DNA from: CBDCEG01 sp965215775
Lineage (GTDB): Bacteria > Pseudomonadota > Gammaproteobacteria > Cardiobacteriales > Ostreibacteriaceae
Reading direction: 5' to 3'
DNA: 64,000 nt
Assembly: GCA_965215775.1 (NCBI GenBank)
Contig: CBDCEG010000009.1
Span: forward strand, 185,838 to 249,837
In this document: positions 1 through 9,022 of the stretch, in pieces
How the letters are laid out: the number at the start of each line of letters is the position of its first letter
Position numbering within the stretch: position 1 is the stretch's first letter
Translations under genes and position numbers: made by a program
The notes under the pieces: model-generated
Database searches by the model: none
What the model saw: only the letters and a program-made list of their open reading frames with translations
What the model was told of the DNA's origin: nothing

Positions 1-1
1 T

Positions 2-1342
2 CGTTCTGCGGACTTAGGTATGAAAACGGTAATCGTTGAAAAATATAACTCACTTGGTGGTGTTTGTTTAAATGTTGGCTGTATTCCATCAAAAGCTTTA
101 TTGCACACCGCTCATACAATTGATGCTGCTAAAAATGCCAAACATCACGGAGTTACATTTTCAGCTCCAAAAATTGATATTGATAAAGTTCGTGCAAGTA
201 AAGATGGCGTTGTTGGTAAGCTTACCAAAGGAATTGCAGCAATGGCTAAAATGCGAAAAGTAGAAACTATAACAGGTGTTGGCGAATTTATAGATGCTAA
301 TTCTATGAAAGTTACTGCAAATGATGGAAGTGTTAAAATAGTTGCATTTGAAAAAGCAATAATATCAGCAGGATCAAGAGTTATTAACCTACCTTTTATG
401 CCAGAAGATGAGAGAATTATAGACTCAACAGGTGCATTAGAATTACGCAAAATTCCAAAACATATGTTAGTTATTGGTGGTGGAATTATTGGAATGGAAA
501 TGGCTACGGTTTATTCTAGTTTAGGTGCGAAAATTTCAGTGGTTGAATTATCCAAAGGATTAATGCCTGGAGCAGATGCGGATTTGATTAAACCTTGGTT
601 GAAAAATAATAAACATAGATTTGAAGATATATTATTAGAAACAAAAGTAGTTGCCGCCAAAGCAAATAAAAAAGGAATAGATATAACTTTTGAGGGCAAA
701 ACAAATGAAACTAAAACTTATGATATGGTTTTGATTGCAGTTGGGCGTGCTGCAAATGGTGGCTTAATTGGTGCTCAAAATGCAGGAGTTAGCGTTGATG
801 AGCGTGGATTTATAGCTGTTGATAAACAAATGCGAACTAATGTTTCAAATATATTTGCAATTGGAGATTTGGTCGGACAACCAATGCTTGCACACAAAGC
901 TGTTCATGAAGCACATGTAGCTGCTGAAGTTGCATTTGGTAAAAAATCATTTTTTGATGCAAGAGTAATTCCATCAGTTGCCTATACTTCACCAGAGATT
1001 GCATTTGCAGGTCTTACCGAAACTGTTGCCAAAGCTGAAAATATTGCTTATAAAGTTTCAGTTTTCCCATGGGCTGCGTCTGGAAAAGCTATTGCAAACG
1101 ATGCTCAAGATGGATTTGTTAAATTATTATTTGATCCAAAAAGTGAGGTTATTTTAGGTGGTGCAGTTTGCGGAGTAAACGCTGGAGATTTAATTTCAGA
1201 AATTTGTCTGGCTATTGAAATGGGTGCTGATGCAACTGATATCGGGAAAACAATCCACCCACACCCAACACTTTCTGAGTCAATTGGAATGGCCGCTGAA
1301 AACTTCCATGGACATTGCACTGATTTACCTCCTAAGAGGTAG
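2..1342 (+). CDS. lpdA: Dihydrolipoyl dehydrogenase (E3), 5' end outside the window
   Basis: FAD flavoprotein that reoxidises dihydrolipoyl groups of the 2-oxoacid dehydrogenase complexes using NAD+. The redox-active disulfide is visible as GGVCLNVGCIPSK. The NAD-binding glycine motif is VIGGGIIGME, the FAD-contact motif is AIGDL, and the C-terminal catalytic histidine motif is HPHPTLSE. The frame is open from base 2 (RSADLG before the first visible Met at base 20). Compared with other E3 proteins roughly 25 N-terminal residues, including the first FAD-binding loop, lie upstream of the window, so the Met at 20 is internal. The C-terminus is complete. The pyruvate dehydrogenase genes are expected just upstream but cannot be seen. 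Confidence 0.95.
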   Translation, partial: RSADLGMKTVIVEKYNSLGGVCLNVGCIPSKALLHTAHTIDAAKNAKHHGVTFSAPKIDIDKVRASKDGVVGKLTKGIAAMAKMRKVETITGVGEFIDANSMKVTANDGSVKIVAFEKAIISAGSRVINLPFMPEDERIIDSTGALELRKIPKHMLVIGGGIIGMEMATVYSSLGAKISVVELSKGLMPGADADLIKPWLKNNKHRFEDILLETKVVAAKANKKGIDITFEGKTNETKTYDMVLIAVGRAANGGLIGAQNAGVSVDERGFIAVDKQMRTNVSNIFAIGDLVGQPMLAHKAVHEAHVAAEVAFGKKSFFDARVIPSVAYTSPEIAFAGLTETVAKAENIAYKVSVFPWAASGKAIANDAQDGFVKLLFDPKSEVILGGAVCGVNAGDLISEICLAIEMGADATDIGKTIHPHPTLSESIGMAAENFHGHCTDLPPKR

Positions 1343-1381
1343 GGGCTTAGTATGAGGAAAATTAATAAACTAGAGGATTAA

Positions 1382-2446
1382 ATGGAAAAAATAAAAGTTA
1401 AATCTTTAAAAATAAGAAACTTCAAAGGCATTAAGTCTTTAGAACTTGATTTCACATATATAGGTAATGATAAGGTTTTGGATAATATTGTTATATGTGG
1501 AGTAAATGGGTCGGGCAAGAGTACGGTGTTAGAAGCTATAAATCTTTATCTGATAATAGCTTCGTCAATAACTAATAAAACCGCACAAGGAATGAGAAAA
1601 GTTGAGCGTGATTTAATGAATTATATTTCACTGGGAAGTGAGTGGATTTATCATAATGAAAAGCAATTTGAAATTGATATCACACTGGAGAAAGATGAAA
1701 AAACATACTCAGCTGTTTTAACTTATCATCAAGAAAAAGGTTTATCTTGGAATGATGAGGGAGAAACCCCTGTCTTTGAAACTAAAGATTTTTTTGCATA
1801 CTTATCTTCATATCGTTTACTAAATCCTAGTACAGTCCGCAGTGCTGGAGATTGGCAAGAAATAGAAAGAATAGAAGAGGATGCTTTTAGAAATAGGTCT
1901 AGGTATAACATGCGGTTCCGTAGGTATGGAGGGTATAGCCGAGATGATTCTTTTCTATCTTTAAGCTTACAATTTGAAAATAATTACAGCACTGTAAAAC
2001 AATACCTTGTTAACTTAATAACAGATCAAAAAGTAGAAACATTAACCAAAGAAAATAAAAAAATACTAGAAAAAATAAGAAAGTCTTTTAAACTTTTTTT
2101 CCCAAACAAAGAGTTTTTGGAAAGACTTTCACGGAATGATGATATTAAAGATTATAGATTAATGATAAGAAATGAAGATAATAGTGTCGTTGATTTAGAT
2201 CAGTTAAGTTCAGGAGAAAGAGAGGTGATAGCTTTCTTTACATATTTATGCACAAAAGCAATAAATAACTCTATATTAATTATAGATGAACCTGAGCTTC
2301 ACTTGCATCCTAAATGGCAAACAATAATCCTACACTCTTTACAAGAGATTTTTCCTGAATCTCAAATTTTCTTAGCAACACACTCTAATGAAATATACCA
2401 ATCCTCAAGTGCGTCTGAAATTTTTGAACTTGAAGGTGGAGAATAA
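1382..2446 (+). CDS. ariA: ABC-type AAA ATPase, AriA-like subunit of a PARIS defence system
   Basis: 354-residue SMC/ABC-fold ATPase. Walker A is GVNGSGKST (about residues 40-48), the ABC signature LSSGERE is near 275, Walker B IIDEPELH is near 300, and the switch histidine ATHS is near 332. This is the OLD/RecF-like arrangement with a helical insertion between the two halves. An AGAGGA ribosome site precedes the ATG. The stop TAA overlaps the next gene's ATG by one base, so the two are co-translated. An ATPase of this class paired with a DUF4435 protein is the composition of PARIS, where AriA forms a scaffold that holds AriB until a phage anti-restriction protein is sensed. The PARIS role here is inferred from the pair; the ATPase fold is plain from the motifs. 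Confidence 0.75.
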   Translation: MEKIKVKSLKIRNFKGIKSLELDFTYIGNDKVLDNIVICGVNGSGKSTVLEAINLYLIIASSITNKTAQGMRKVERDLMNYISLGSEWIYHNEKQFEIDITLEKDEKTYSAVLTYHQEKGLSWNDEGETPVFETKDFFAYLSSYRLLNPSTVRSAGDWQEIERIEEDAFRNRSRYNMRFRRYGGYSRDDSFLSLSLQFENNYSTVKQYLVNLITDQKVETLTKENKKILEKIRKSFKLFFPNKEFLERLSRNDDIKDYRLMIRNEDNSVVDLDQLSSGEREVIAFFTYLCTKAINNSILIIDEPELHLHPKWQTIILHSLQEIFPESQIFLATHSNEIYQSSSASEIFELEGGE

Positions 2447-3240
2447 TGAAAGCAGTAAGAGGAGGCTCTAGTTCTGGTATAACTACAGGTAGTATGATAA
2501 CAGTGTTATGCGAAGGTGGTGTGAGTAGTACTGATGTTGTATTTTACAAAGCAATTTTAGGAAGTATGGCAAGTATATTTGAATTTAAGCCTATAGGTTC
2601 ATCTAATGTTCTCTTAGAAATAGCTGCAAACTCGACAGAAATAAAAAATTTAATTGGTGATGGATTTTGCCTTATTGATAAAGATTTTAGAACAGATGCT
2701 GAGTTGACAAAGATGGAAAAAAAGACTTCGTTAAAAGTTTTGAGAAAACATGAGATAGAGAACTTCTTATTAGATACAAAATATCTAAAACAATTAGAGT
2801 ATATAAAAAGAGATGTAGATATTGATAAAGAAATTAATAAAATTATAGAAAGTAAAAAAATCAGATTCTTAGCAGACTTTTTACAGTTTAAAATAAATAA
2901 CCATTTAGCTAAATTTCCTAGAATATCTAAGTTATCAAAATCAGACTTACCTAGTGATAAAAGTATTGTTGTTACTAGCTTACTTAAAAAGTTAGATGAT
3001 AACTATAATAATGTAGATAAGAAAGTAATAGAAATAAAAGATAAATATATTAATATTTGGGAAAAAGATTTTGAAAGTTTATCAATAGATGAGCTACCAG
3101 GCAAAGATATATTTAAGGAGTTAAAAAATAAAATTTTTAATCAGCCACCCCAAACATCTGATATAGCAAAACATATTGCAAAGTTAATGCAAGAGGATAG
3201 TTATATGCCCAGTTGTTTAAAGGTTATCTTTACTAAATAA
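2446..3240 (+). CDS. ariB: DUF4435 (TOPRIM-like) protein, AriB-like effector of a PARIS defence system
   Basis: 264 residues. The TOPRIM-like pattern is visible: LCEGGVSSTD with an acidic residue at Glu23, then LIDKDFR (Asp78 and Asp80) and KHEIENFLL near residue 102, the typical DUF4435 signature. In characterised PARIS systems the DUF4435 protein is the nuclease released from AriA that cleaves a host tRNA and halts growth. The gene begins inside the stop codon of the ATPase gene (TAATG). Its C-terminal half is lysine-rich and helical without a motif I recognise. No restriction, toxin or phage genes flank the pair. Other DUF4435-ATPase pairs exist, so the exact defence type needs comparison with known AriB sequences. 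Confidence 0.72.
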   Translation: MKAVRGGSSSGITTGSMITVLCEGGVSSTDVVFYKAILGSMASIFEFKPIGSSNVLLEIAANSTEIKNLIGDGFCLIDKDFRTDAELTKMEKKTSLKVLRKHEIENFLLDTKYLKQLEYIKRDVDIDKEINKIIESKKIRFLADFLQFKINNHLAKFPRISKLSKSDLPSDKSIVVTSLLKKLDDNYNNVDKKVIEIKDKYINIWEKDFESLSIDELPGKDIFKELKNKIFNQPPQTSDIAKHIAKLMQEDSYMPSCLKVIFTK

Positions 3241-3311
3241 ATGGCTTATATATTGTAACTTTTATTTTTTTATAATCTATTGTTAGTTAAATGATTTAAA
3301 ACTAAAAAAAC

Positions 3312-4004
3312 ATGATTAAAATAATAAAATCACTCAAAATAATTTTATTAACTCTTTTGTTAGTGAGTTGTTCTAACTTGCCATTGGTTGTAAAGCCAGT
3401 TACAGAAACTGCAATCACTAAAAACACAGTTACAAAAAACTCAGTTAGAAATAACAAAATATATATAGTAAGTCATGGTTGGCATACTGGTTTTGTAATT
3501 CCTGCTGGAAGAATAACCAATAATATAAAACAGTTAAAACAACGGTTTGGTGATACGCCTTATATTGAATTTGGTTGGGGTGATAAAGGTTTTTATCAAA
3601 CCAAAGAAGTTACTAGTGGAATAACTGTTCAAGCAATGTTATGGGCAACAACTGCGGTTGTGCATGTTGTTTCTGTTCCTGTGTTACCTAAGGATTTCTT
3701 TATTGAAGATGAGGTTTTAAATATTTGTTTGAATGATAATGAGTATAAATCACTAATTCAATTCATATCAGATAGTTTTAAAAGGGATAATATGAGTAAA
3801 ATCATACCAACTAAAAAAGGAATTTATGGTAATAGTCAGTTCTACAAAGCGGTTGGAAGCTATTACTTAACAAACACTTGTAACAAATGGACGGCAAAGG
3901 GGTTAGCTAGTTCTGGATTTGATATTTCTCCAACTCTTAAGCTAACTTCTAGCAGTATTATGGATTATTTAAAAAAAGAAGGTTTAGGTAAAAAGTGCAA
4001 ATAG
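3312..4004 (+). CDS. DUF2459 (TIGR02117-type) lipoprotein
   Basis: 230-residue predicted lipoprotein. The N-terminus is a basic then hydrophobic signal ending in LLVSC with the lipidated cysteine at about residue 20. The mature part carries VSHGWHTGFVIP, EFGWGDKGFY and TNTCNKWTA, the conserved patches of DUF2459, whose function is unknown although some members sit near urease genes. No ribosome site is obvious before the ATG; a good -10 hexamer TATAAT lies at 3271-3276. It stands alone between the defence pair and the next lipoprotein gene. Confidence 0.75.
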   Translation: MIKIIKSLKIILLTLLLVSCSNLPLVVKPVTETAITKNTVTKNSVRNNKIYIVSHGWHTGFVIPAGRITNNIKQLKQRFGDTPYIEFGWGDKGFYQTKEVTSGITVQAMLWATTAVVHVVSVPVLPKDFFIEDEVLNICLNDNEYKSLIQFISDSFKRDNMSKIIPTKKGIYGNSQFYKAVGSYYLTNTCNKWTAKGLASSGFDISPTLKLTSSSIMDYLKKEGLGKKCK

Positions 4005-4059
4005 TTATATTTTTAAGTTCTTATTTTCTTAGATAAATATTTAATAGTTTTTTTAACTT

Positions 4060-4086
4060 TTTACAAATTTTTTACAATTTTTTACA
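4060..4086 (+). promoter_or_regulatory. Three phased TTTACA repeats upstream of the von Willebrand lipoprotein gene
   Basis: TTTACA occurs at 4060-4065, 4071-4076 and 4081-4086, that is at 11- and 10-base spacing, each inside a T-run. The array ends just before a possible -35 (TAGACA, 4092-4097) and a -10-like GATAAT at 4117-4122. Helically phased direct repeats next to a -35 are the usual binding layout of OmpR/PhoB-family regulators. The repeats are seen; the regulator is inferred and not in the window. Confidence 0.4.
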
Positions 4087-4177
4087 TTAAATAGACAATT
4101 TAAATTTAATCTAAATGATAATAGATTAACTTTTAAACACATATATTATTTTATAAATAACCTACTGGAGAAAAATT

Positions 4178-5782
4178 ATGAATATGAAAAATAAACTAAT
4201 TAATACACTGCTAATTGTTGGCACAGCCTCAATAACCGCTTGTTCAACGAATTCTACAAAGATGCGATCGTCAGCTTATGATAAATCTTCAAGTAATATG
4301 ATTACCCCAAGTAAAGCAAAAAAAGAAGTTTCTTATGTAGTTTCTAGAGAGGCTGTGGTTCAAGTGCCACAAAATAGAAATAAATTCCAAGCAACAGTTG
4401 AAAATAAATTTAAAATGACTGATGCAAATCCAGTTTCAACTTTCTCAGTTGATGTTGATACTGCTTCTTACAGTTTTTTGCGTTCATCAATTAATCAAAA
4501 TAGAATGCCTGCTCCAAATACTGTCAGAGTTGAAGAGTTGATTAATTATTTCCCTTATAATTATGCAAAACCAACAAATTCAAAGCAACCATTTAAAGTT
4601 ACAACTTCTGTAATTCCAACACCTTGGAATAAAAAAACAAAGCTTTTACATATTGGTATAAAAGGCTTAGCAAAAGCAAAAAAATCTAATGCAAACTTAG
4701 TTTTTTTGATTGATACTTCTGGTTCTATGAGTGCAGCAAACAAGCTTCCTTTGTTAGTTAATTCATTCAAATTATTATTAAGCACTTTAAAATCAAGTGA
4801 TACAATTTCAATAGTTGCTTATGCTGGAAGTGCTGGCGTGGTTTTGAAACCAACTAAAGTTAGAAATAAAAAACAAATAATGCAAGCTTTGGATAATCTA
4901 AGAGCAGGTGGATCAACAGCTGGTGGGCAAGGAATTGATTTAGCTTATAAATTAGCTCAAAAGAACTACAAAAGAAATGCAGTAAATAGAGTTTTTCTTG
5001 CAACAGATGGAGATTTTAATGTTGGTGTGAGCAGTGCCGAAGAGCTTAAAAAACTAATTGTCAAAAAACGCAAATCTGGAATATATTTATCAGTTTTAGG
5101 TTTTGGAATGGGAAATTATAATGATTATGCAATGCAACAGTTAGCTCAAAATGGTAATGGAAATGCAGCTTATATTGATAGCTTGAGTGAAGCACGCAAA
5201 GTTTTGGTTGAGGAAGCTTCTTCAACTTTATTTCCAATCGCAAAAGATGTAAAAATCCAAATGGAATTTAATCCAAATGTTGTAAGTCAATATAGATTAA
5301 TTGGTTATGAAACTCGTTCTTTGAAAAGAGAAGATTTTAATAATGATAAAATTGATGCAGGAGATATTGGGGCAGGTCATACAGTAACTGCAATTTATGA
5401 ATTAACATTTGGTGATGATGTGAATAGCTCAGTTGATCCACTTAGATACAAAAAAACAAATAATGGTTCAATGGTTGATGAGTATGGATTTTTGAAAATT
5501 AGATATAAATTACCAAGTAAAACTAAAAGTAAGCTAATAAAAGCACCTGTAAGAATTTCTGATACTTATAGAAGTTTAAATAATGTTCCTTTGGATACTA
5601 AATTTGCAACCGCTGTTGCTGGATTTGGGCAAATTTTGAGAAATAGCAAACATATCAAAAAGTTCAATTATAGCGATGTTATAAAGTTAGCAGTTGATGC
5701 AAAAGGAAGAGATGAGTATGGTTATCGTGCTGAATTTATTAATTTGGTTAGACTTGCAAAGACTATTAAATCTTTAAAATAG
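4178..5782 (+). CDS. von Willebrand factor type A domain lipoprotein (YfbK-like, DUF3520)
   Basis: 534 residues, a predicted lipoprotein with the signal ending in ITAC (Cys22). A conserved pre-domain (VSTFSVDVDTASYSFLR, then RVEELINYFPY) is followed by the vWA domain. Its metal-ion adhesion site DTSGSMS starts at residue 179, with the later ATDGDFNVG motif also present. The C-terminal region matches the DUF3520 extension found in E. coli YfbK. Such proteins are thought to mediate metal-dependent protein contacts at the envelope; no precise role is known. A GGAGAA ribosome site precedes ATG at 4178; a second ATG two codons on is less likely. It is monocistronic, closed by a strong terminator. 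Confidence 0.85.
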   Translation: MNMKNKLINTLLIVGTASITACSTNSTKMRSSAYDKSSSNMITPSKAKKEVSYVVSREAVVQVPQNRNKFQATVENKFKMTDANPVSTFSVDVDTASYSFLRSSINQNRMPAPNTVRVEELINYFPYNYAKPTNSKQPFKVTTSVIPTPWNKKTKLLHIGIKGLAKAKKSNANLVFLIDTSGSMSAANKLPLLVNSFKLLLSTLKSSDTISIVAYAGSAGVVLKPTKVRNKKQIMQALDNLRAGGSTAGGQGIDLAYKLAQKNYKRNAVNRVFLATDGDFNVGVSSAEELKKLIVKKRKSGIYLSVLGFGMGNYNDYAMQQLAQNGNGNAAYIDSLSEARKVLVEEASSTLFPIAKDVKIQMEFNPNVVSQYRLIGYETRSLKREDFNNDKIDAGDIGAGHTVTAIYELTFGDDVNSSVDPLRYKKTNNGSMVDEYGFLKIRYKLPSKTKSKLIKAPVRISDTYRSLNNVPLDTKFATAVAGFGQILRNSKHIKKFNYSDVIKLAVDAKGRDEYGYRAEFINLVRLAKTIKSLK

Positions 5783-5804
5783 CTAAATTTTTTTCAAGCA
5801 AACT

Positions 5805-5837
5805 GGCTGGTAATTTTAAAATTATCAGCCTTTTTTT
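5805..5837 (+). terminator. Rho-independent terminator of the vWA lipoprotein gene
   Basis: Inverted repeat from GGCTGG (5805) to CAGCC (5830) through an AT palindrome, with one mismatch, followed by seven T. It lies 22 bases after the stop and faces the convergent yraN. Confidence 0.85.
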
Positions 5838-5865
5838 GTATAGTTTTTCATATCATATTACAAAT

Positions 5866-6237
5866 TTACCAAGCGTTTTTGACCCAATTAATATCTGATT
5901 TATTATCTTTATAATTTGTAACTGCAACAACATCAAATCTACAGCTTGGAATTGTTTCTAGCGTTTGCAAATATATTTGTGCAGTTTTAGTTATTTTATT
6001 TATTTTACTGGTTGTTATAGATTCAATGGCTGAAACTTGTGCATTTTCTTTTCTTGCTTTTACTTCAATAAAAACCAACTCTTTTTTTTCCCACATAATA
6101 ATATCAATTTCCCCAAATCTGCTATGATAGTTTGCTTGGATAAGTTTTAATCCTTTTTTTTTGAGGAATTTAATCGCCATTTGTTCTTCTTTGTTACCTT
6201 TTAAATGGGCTCGGTTATTTTTTTTGAATAGTTTCAT
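5866..6237 (-). CDS. yraN: YraN family (UPF0102) endonuclease-like protein
   Basis: 123 residues, the usual length of the family. The restriction-endonuclease-like core is visible: RFGEIDII (Glu43, Asp45), then ELVFIEVKAR (Glu58, Lys60), a PD-(D/E)XK arrangement. The ends match YraN/UPF0102, whose exact DNA or RNA substrate is not settled. It is divergent from rsmI, 33 bases away, the common gammaproteobacterial pairing in which yraN sits beside rsmI. It converges on the vWA gene terminator. Confidence 0.88.
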   Translation of the reverse strand: MKLFKKNNRAHLKGNKEEQMAIKFLKKKGLKLIQANYHSRFGEIDIIMWEKKELVFIEVKARKENAQVSAIESITTSKINKITKTAQIYLQTLETIPSCRFDVVAVTNYKDNKSDINWVKNAW

Positions 6238-6270
6238 TTTTTAAATAAATTATAAGTTTAGAGTTATTTT

Positions 6271-7104
6271 ATGTCAGTATTATATATTGTTGCAACGCCA
6301 ATTGGAAATGTTGGAGATATTAGCCAAAGAGCTTTGGAAACCCTTGAAAATGTAGATGTTATTTATGCAGAAGATACTAGAACCTCTGGTAAATTGATGC
6401 AACTTTGTGGAATTAAGAATAAAATAATCGCATTACATAAATACAACGAAGTTCATAAACAACAGGCTGTTTTAGAATTTTTACAACAAGGTAAAACAGC
6501 AGCTTTAATAAGTGATGCTGGAACGCCTACAATCTCAGATCCAGGTTATTTATTAGTTGAATATTTAAGGCAAAATAATATAAAAGTTGAAGTTATACCT
6601 GGCTGTTGCTCACTTATTGCTGCTTTGAGCATTTCAGGTCTTCCGTCTGATAAATTTGAATTTGCTGGATTTATCCCTAGCAAACCTTCTTCACGGAGAA
6701 ACTTTCTGAATGAATTTATAACCAAACAAATAACAACAGTTTTTTTTGAAACACCCCATAGAATAATAGACTGTTTAGCTGATTTCTACTCATTGCTTGA
6801 AGAAAACGAACGCGAAATCAGAAGAATATTTATTGCAAGAGAGTTAACCAAAAAATTTGAAGATACAATTTTATTGACAATAAAAGAAGCGCAAAACTGG
6901 ATTTTACAGAATAAAGATAAATCAAGAGGAGAGTTTGTTTTGGTTTTAGAAGCAAGTAAAAACAAGTCCAAAGAAAATTGGCAAGAATTAACAGATTTGA
7001 TGATAAAACACGAAGTTAGAACTAAAACAATAAGTAAAATAATCGCAGAACAAACAGGCGAACCACAGAAGAAAGTTTATGAATATATCCTTTTGGCTAA
7101 ATAA
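6271..7104 (+). CDS. rsmI: 16S rRNA (cytidine1402-2'-O)-methyltransferase
   Basis: 277 residues. The N-terminus VATPIGNVGDISQRA, followed by AEDTRTSG, SDAGTPTISDPGY, EVIPGCCS and FFETPHRI, is the full conserved series of the tetrapyrrole-methylase-fold RsmI family. It ribose-methylates C1402 of 16S rRNA in the ribosomal decoding centre using SAM. The usual IPGPSA segment reads IPGCCS here, a modest variation. It is divergent from yraN. Downstream lies only a gene remnant, so it appears to be transcribed alone. Confidence 0.93.
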   Translation: MSVLYIVATPIGNVGDISQRALETLENVDVIYAEDTRTSGKLMQLCGIKNKIIALHKYNEVHKQQAVLEFLQQGKTAALISDAGTPTISDPGYLLVEYLRQNNIKVEVIPGCCSLIAALSISGLPSDKFEFAGFIPSKPSSRRNFLNEFITKQITTVFFETPHRIIDCLADFYSLLEENEREIRRIFIARELTKKFEDTILLTIKEAQNWILQNKDKSRGEFVLVLEASKNKSKENWQELTDLMIKHEVRTKTISKIIAEQTGEPQKKVYEYILLAK

Positions 7105-7135
7105 TTTTAAAATAAACTACAAAAATAGAAAATAA

Positions 7136-7432
7136 AAAAGAAATAAAAAAACTATTGATTTATTTCAAAAAGTTATTAAAGAAATTCCACCAGAGGTTTT
7201 AAAATATAGGCTGAATTTAATTAAGAATTTAACTATTTTAAATCAAGAAAAAATACAGATTCCAATAACATATATTCAGGCAAGTAATGATCAATTGGTT
7301 TTAGCTAATTCACTTGATAGTTGGTTAAAAGTTTGTCCGAATATTGAAGTTTATAAAGTGAAAAGTAAACATTTTATTTTGCAAATAATTCCGCAAAAGT
7401 CAGCTGATATAATTAACTTAGTTTTGTTTTAA
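7136..7432 (+). pseudogene. Remnant: C-terminal part of an alpha/beta hydrolase
   Basis: About 98 open codons with no start codon, bounded upstream by TAA at 7133. The translation reads TIDLFQKVIKEIPPEVL, then IQIPITYIQASNDQLV and finally SKHFILQ. That is the last third of an alpha/beta hydrolase: a strand followed by the acid-bearing SNDQLV turn, and the KHF histidine near the end. The nucleophile elbow and oxyanion region are missing, so it cannot be active. It fills most of the 7105-7482 gap. Confidence 0.6.
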
Positions 7433-7482
7433 CGCATATTTTATTACTCATAAACTTAGAAAATAAGTTAGGTGATATAATC

Positions 7483-8512
7483 TTACCAAGATCCACCACC
7501 GCCACCGCCACCGCCAGAAGAACCACCGCCACCAGAAAATCCTCCTCCACTAGAAAAGATAGAACTGTTTGAGTATATAGGTTTACTTCCTGCTATTACA
7601 GACAATGAAAAGTAGTTTATATTATTCATATCTCCCATATACCAGTCTGGTTTTGGTATTTGGAGTAGTTTATAAAATGATAGCCAATGTTCATTTTGAT
7701 CAAATAATAGTGCATAAGGTAAAATCTTATCAAGGTATAGAGGGTCTTCTTTTAAGCGTTTTTCTACCTCATCTTTTTTCACTTGTTTGATGAATTCTTT
7801 AAGTCCTAAAAGATGATTGTTAATATCAACTCCTTTTTCTGTAAGAGTATTAAATTTTTTATGAATAATAAAAAGAGAAACTGCAATAATAATCCATACT
7901 ATTAGTGGTGCCAAAATGGTTGATTTGAAATTTGTGCCTTGATCTAAAAAGATTAATAATGGGGTTTGCCCCAAAATTGCAAATAGCAAACCTACTAAAT
8001 ATATTGAATATTTTTTGTTTGAATCAAAAGAAAAGTTCATGGTTGATAAGGCAAACATTAATCCAAAACTACCCCAAAAAAAAGAAAATAGTAGTATCCC
8101 AAAGTTATCAATATTAGCTTTGCCCGACTTAAAAAGTTTATGTGTTTTTACTGTTAGGGAGTTATTTTTTTAGTGGTAACCAATATATTTCAGGGGTTAT
8201 TTTGTCTCCGTATTTATAGATAATTTTATCTTCTATTGGTTTGGCTTTATTTTATAACTTATATACCAAACTTTTCCTGCTTTACCAATTTTGCTTTTAT
8301 AATCAATCATAGCAGTATCTAATTTATGGTTTCCAGTAAATAAAACATCAGATAGCCCAGCTAATAAAGATATTTTAGTGTATAATAATTTAAACATATT
8401 ACTGTTCTCTAGAATAAAGGTAGTATGAACTATTACAGGAGGAGATTGAAATAGGTGGTTTTATTGATTTTTCAGCTCTCCATTTATGATTGTTAAGTAG
8501 TTTTGAAATTAA
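7483..8512 (-). pseudogene. Degraded DUF2207-like membrane protein gene with several frameshifts
   Basis: The longest intact piece (7483-8058, 191 codons) has two membrane segments and then LPYALLF. Its tail ends in GGGFSGGGG and a glycine run closing in GSW, typical of the DUF2207/YciQ family C-terminus. Reading upstream through frame changes continues protein-like sequence. SLTVKTHKLFKSGKANIDNFG with another membrane segment comes first. After a break at the T-run near 8165 come WLPLKK and KPIEDKIIYKYGDKITPEI. After a break near 8236 comes KVWYISYKI and upstream residues to about 8397. After a further break near 8430 comes NNHKWRAEKSIKPP, as far as 8512. The first two breaks are each repaired by one added A; the third needs one base removed. 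Three breaks in about 350 bases while neighbours stay open argue for genuine decay. It accounts for the 8059-8556 gap. Confidence 0.6.
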
Positions 8513-8556
8513 TTAAGTATTTAAATCAAAGCTTTACTTTAAAAAGAGGTTGAATA

Positions 8557-9006
8557 ATGGAAAAAATATTATTGGTTTTTACTTTTATGCTATTAGCTAT
8601 TACAAGTTCTTTTGCGGAAGAAACTAAGTATGATGTTGATGAGTATAAGTTCACTTGGTCTTATGGTAACTTAAGTAAGGGGAAAAAAATAACTTTAGTT
8701 TTTACACAAGACTCAGAGCAAATTAATATTGGTGGTGAATTTGGTCAAGATTTTTTAATAAGTATTAAGCAAGCAGAGAAATTAGCAAGTTACTTAAAGT
8801 CTAAAGTGAAAAATAAGGAAGTTATTGAAGTTGTTGGGCTAAAGGTAGAGTTTCTAGAAGATAATGGAAAAAAAATAGTTAAAATAAAAAACAAATCTAG
8901 CTTTTCAAGTGTAATAGTATCTCCCTCCAAAATAGACAATCTTATAGAAGCTCTTGAGCAGGCAGAAAATAGGGCTAAGTATATTAGAGAAAGAATTAAA
9001 CTATAA
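8557..9006 (+). CDS. Small exported protein of unknown function
   Basis: 149 residues with a clear signal peptide (basic start, hydrophobic core, likely cut after SFA at residue 20). The mature part is rich in beta-type segments with charged residues. It has a lysine-rich stretch around 60-85 (LASYLKSKVKNKE) and a helical C-terminus (EALEQAENRAKYIRERIKL). I recognise no family. AAGAGG lies 8 bases before the ATG. The zinc-ribbon gene follows after 16 bases, so the two probably share a transcript. Confidence 0.6.
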   Translation: MEKILLVFTFMLLAITSSFAEETKYDVDEYKFTWSYGNLSKGKKITLVFTQDSEQINIGGEFGQDFLISIKQAEKLASYLKSKVKNKEVIEVVGLKVEFLEDNGKKIVKIKNKSSFSSVIVSPSKIDNLIEALEQAENRAKYIRERIKL

Positions 9007-9022
9007 TTAAAAAAGAGGAGTT

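Noticed and set aside
1326..1341. Perfect hairpin TACCTC-CTAA-GAGGTA spanning the lpdA stop codon
   Set aside because: No T-run follows, so it is not called a terminator; it may only stabilise the transcript end.
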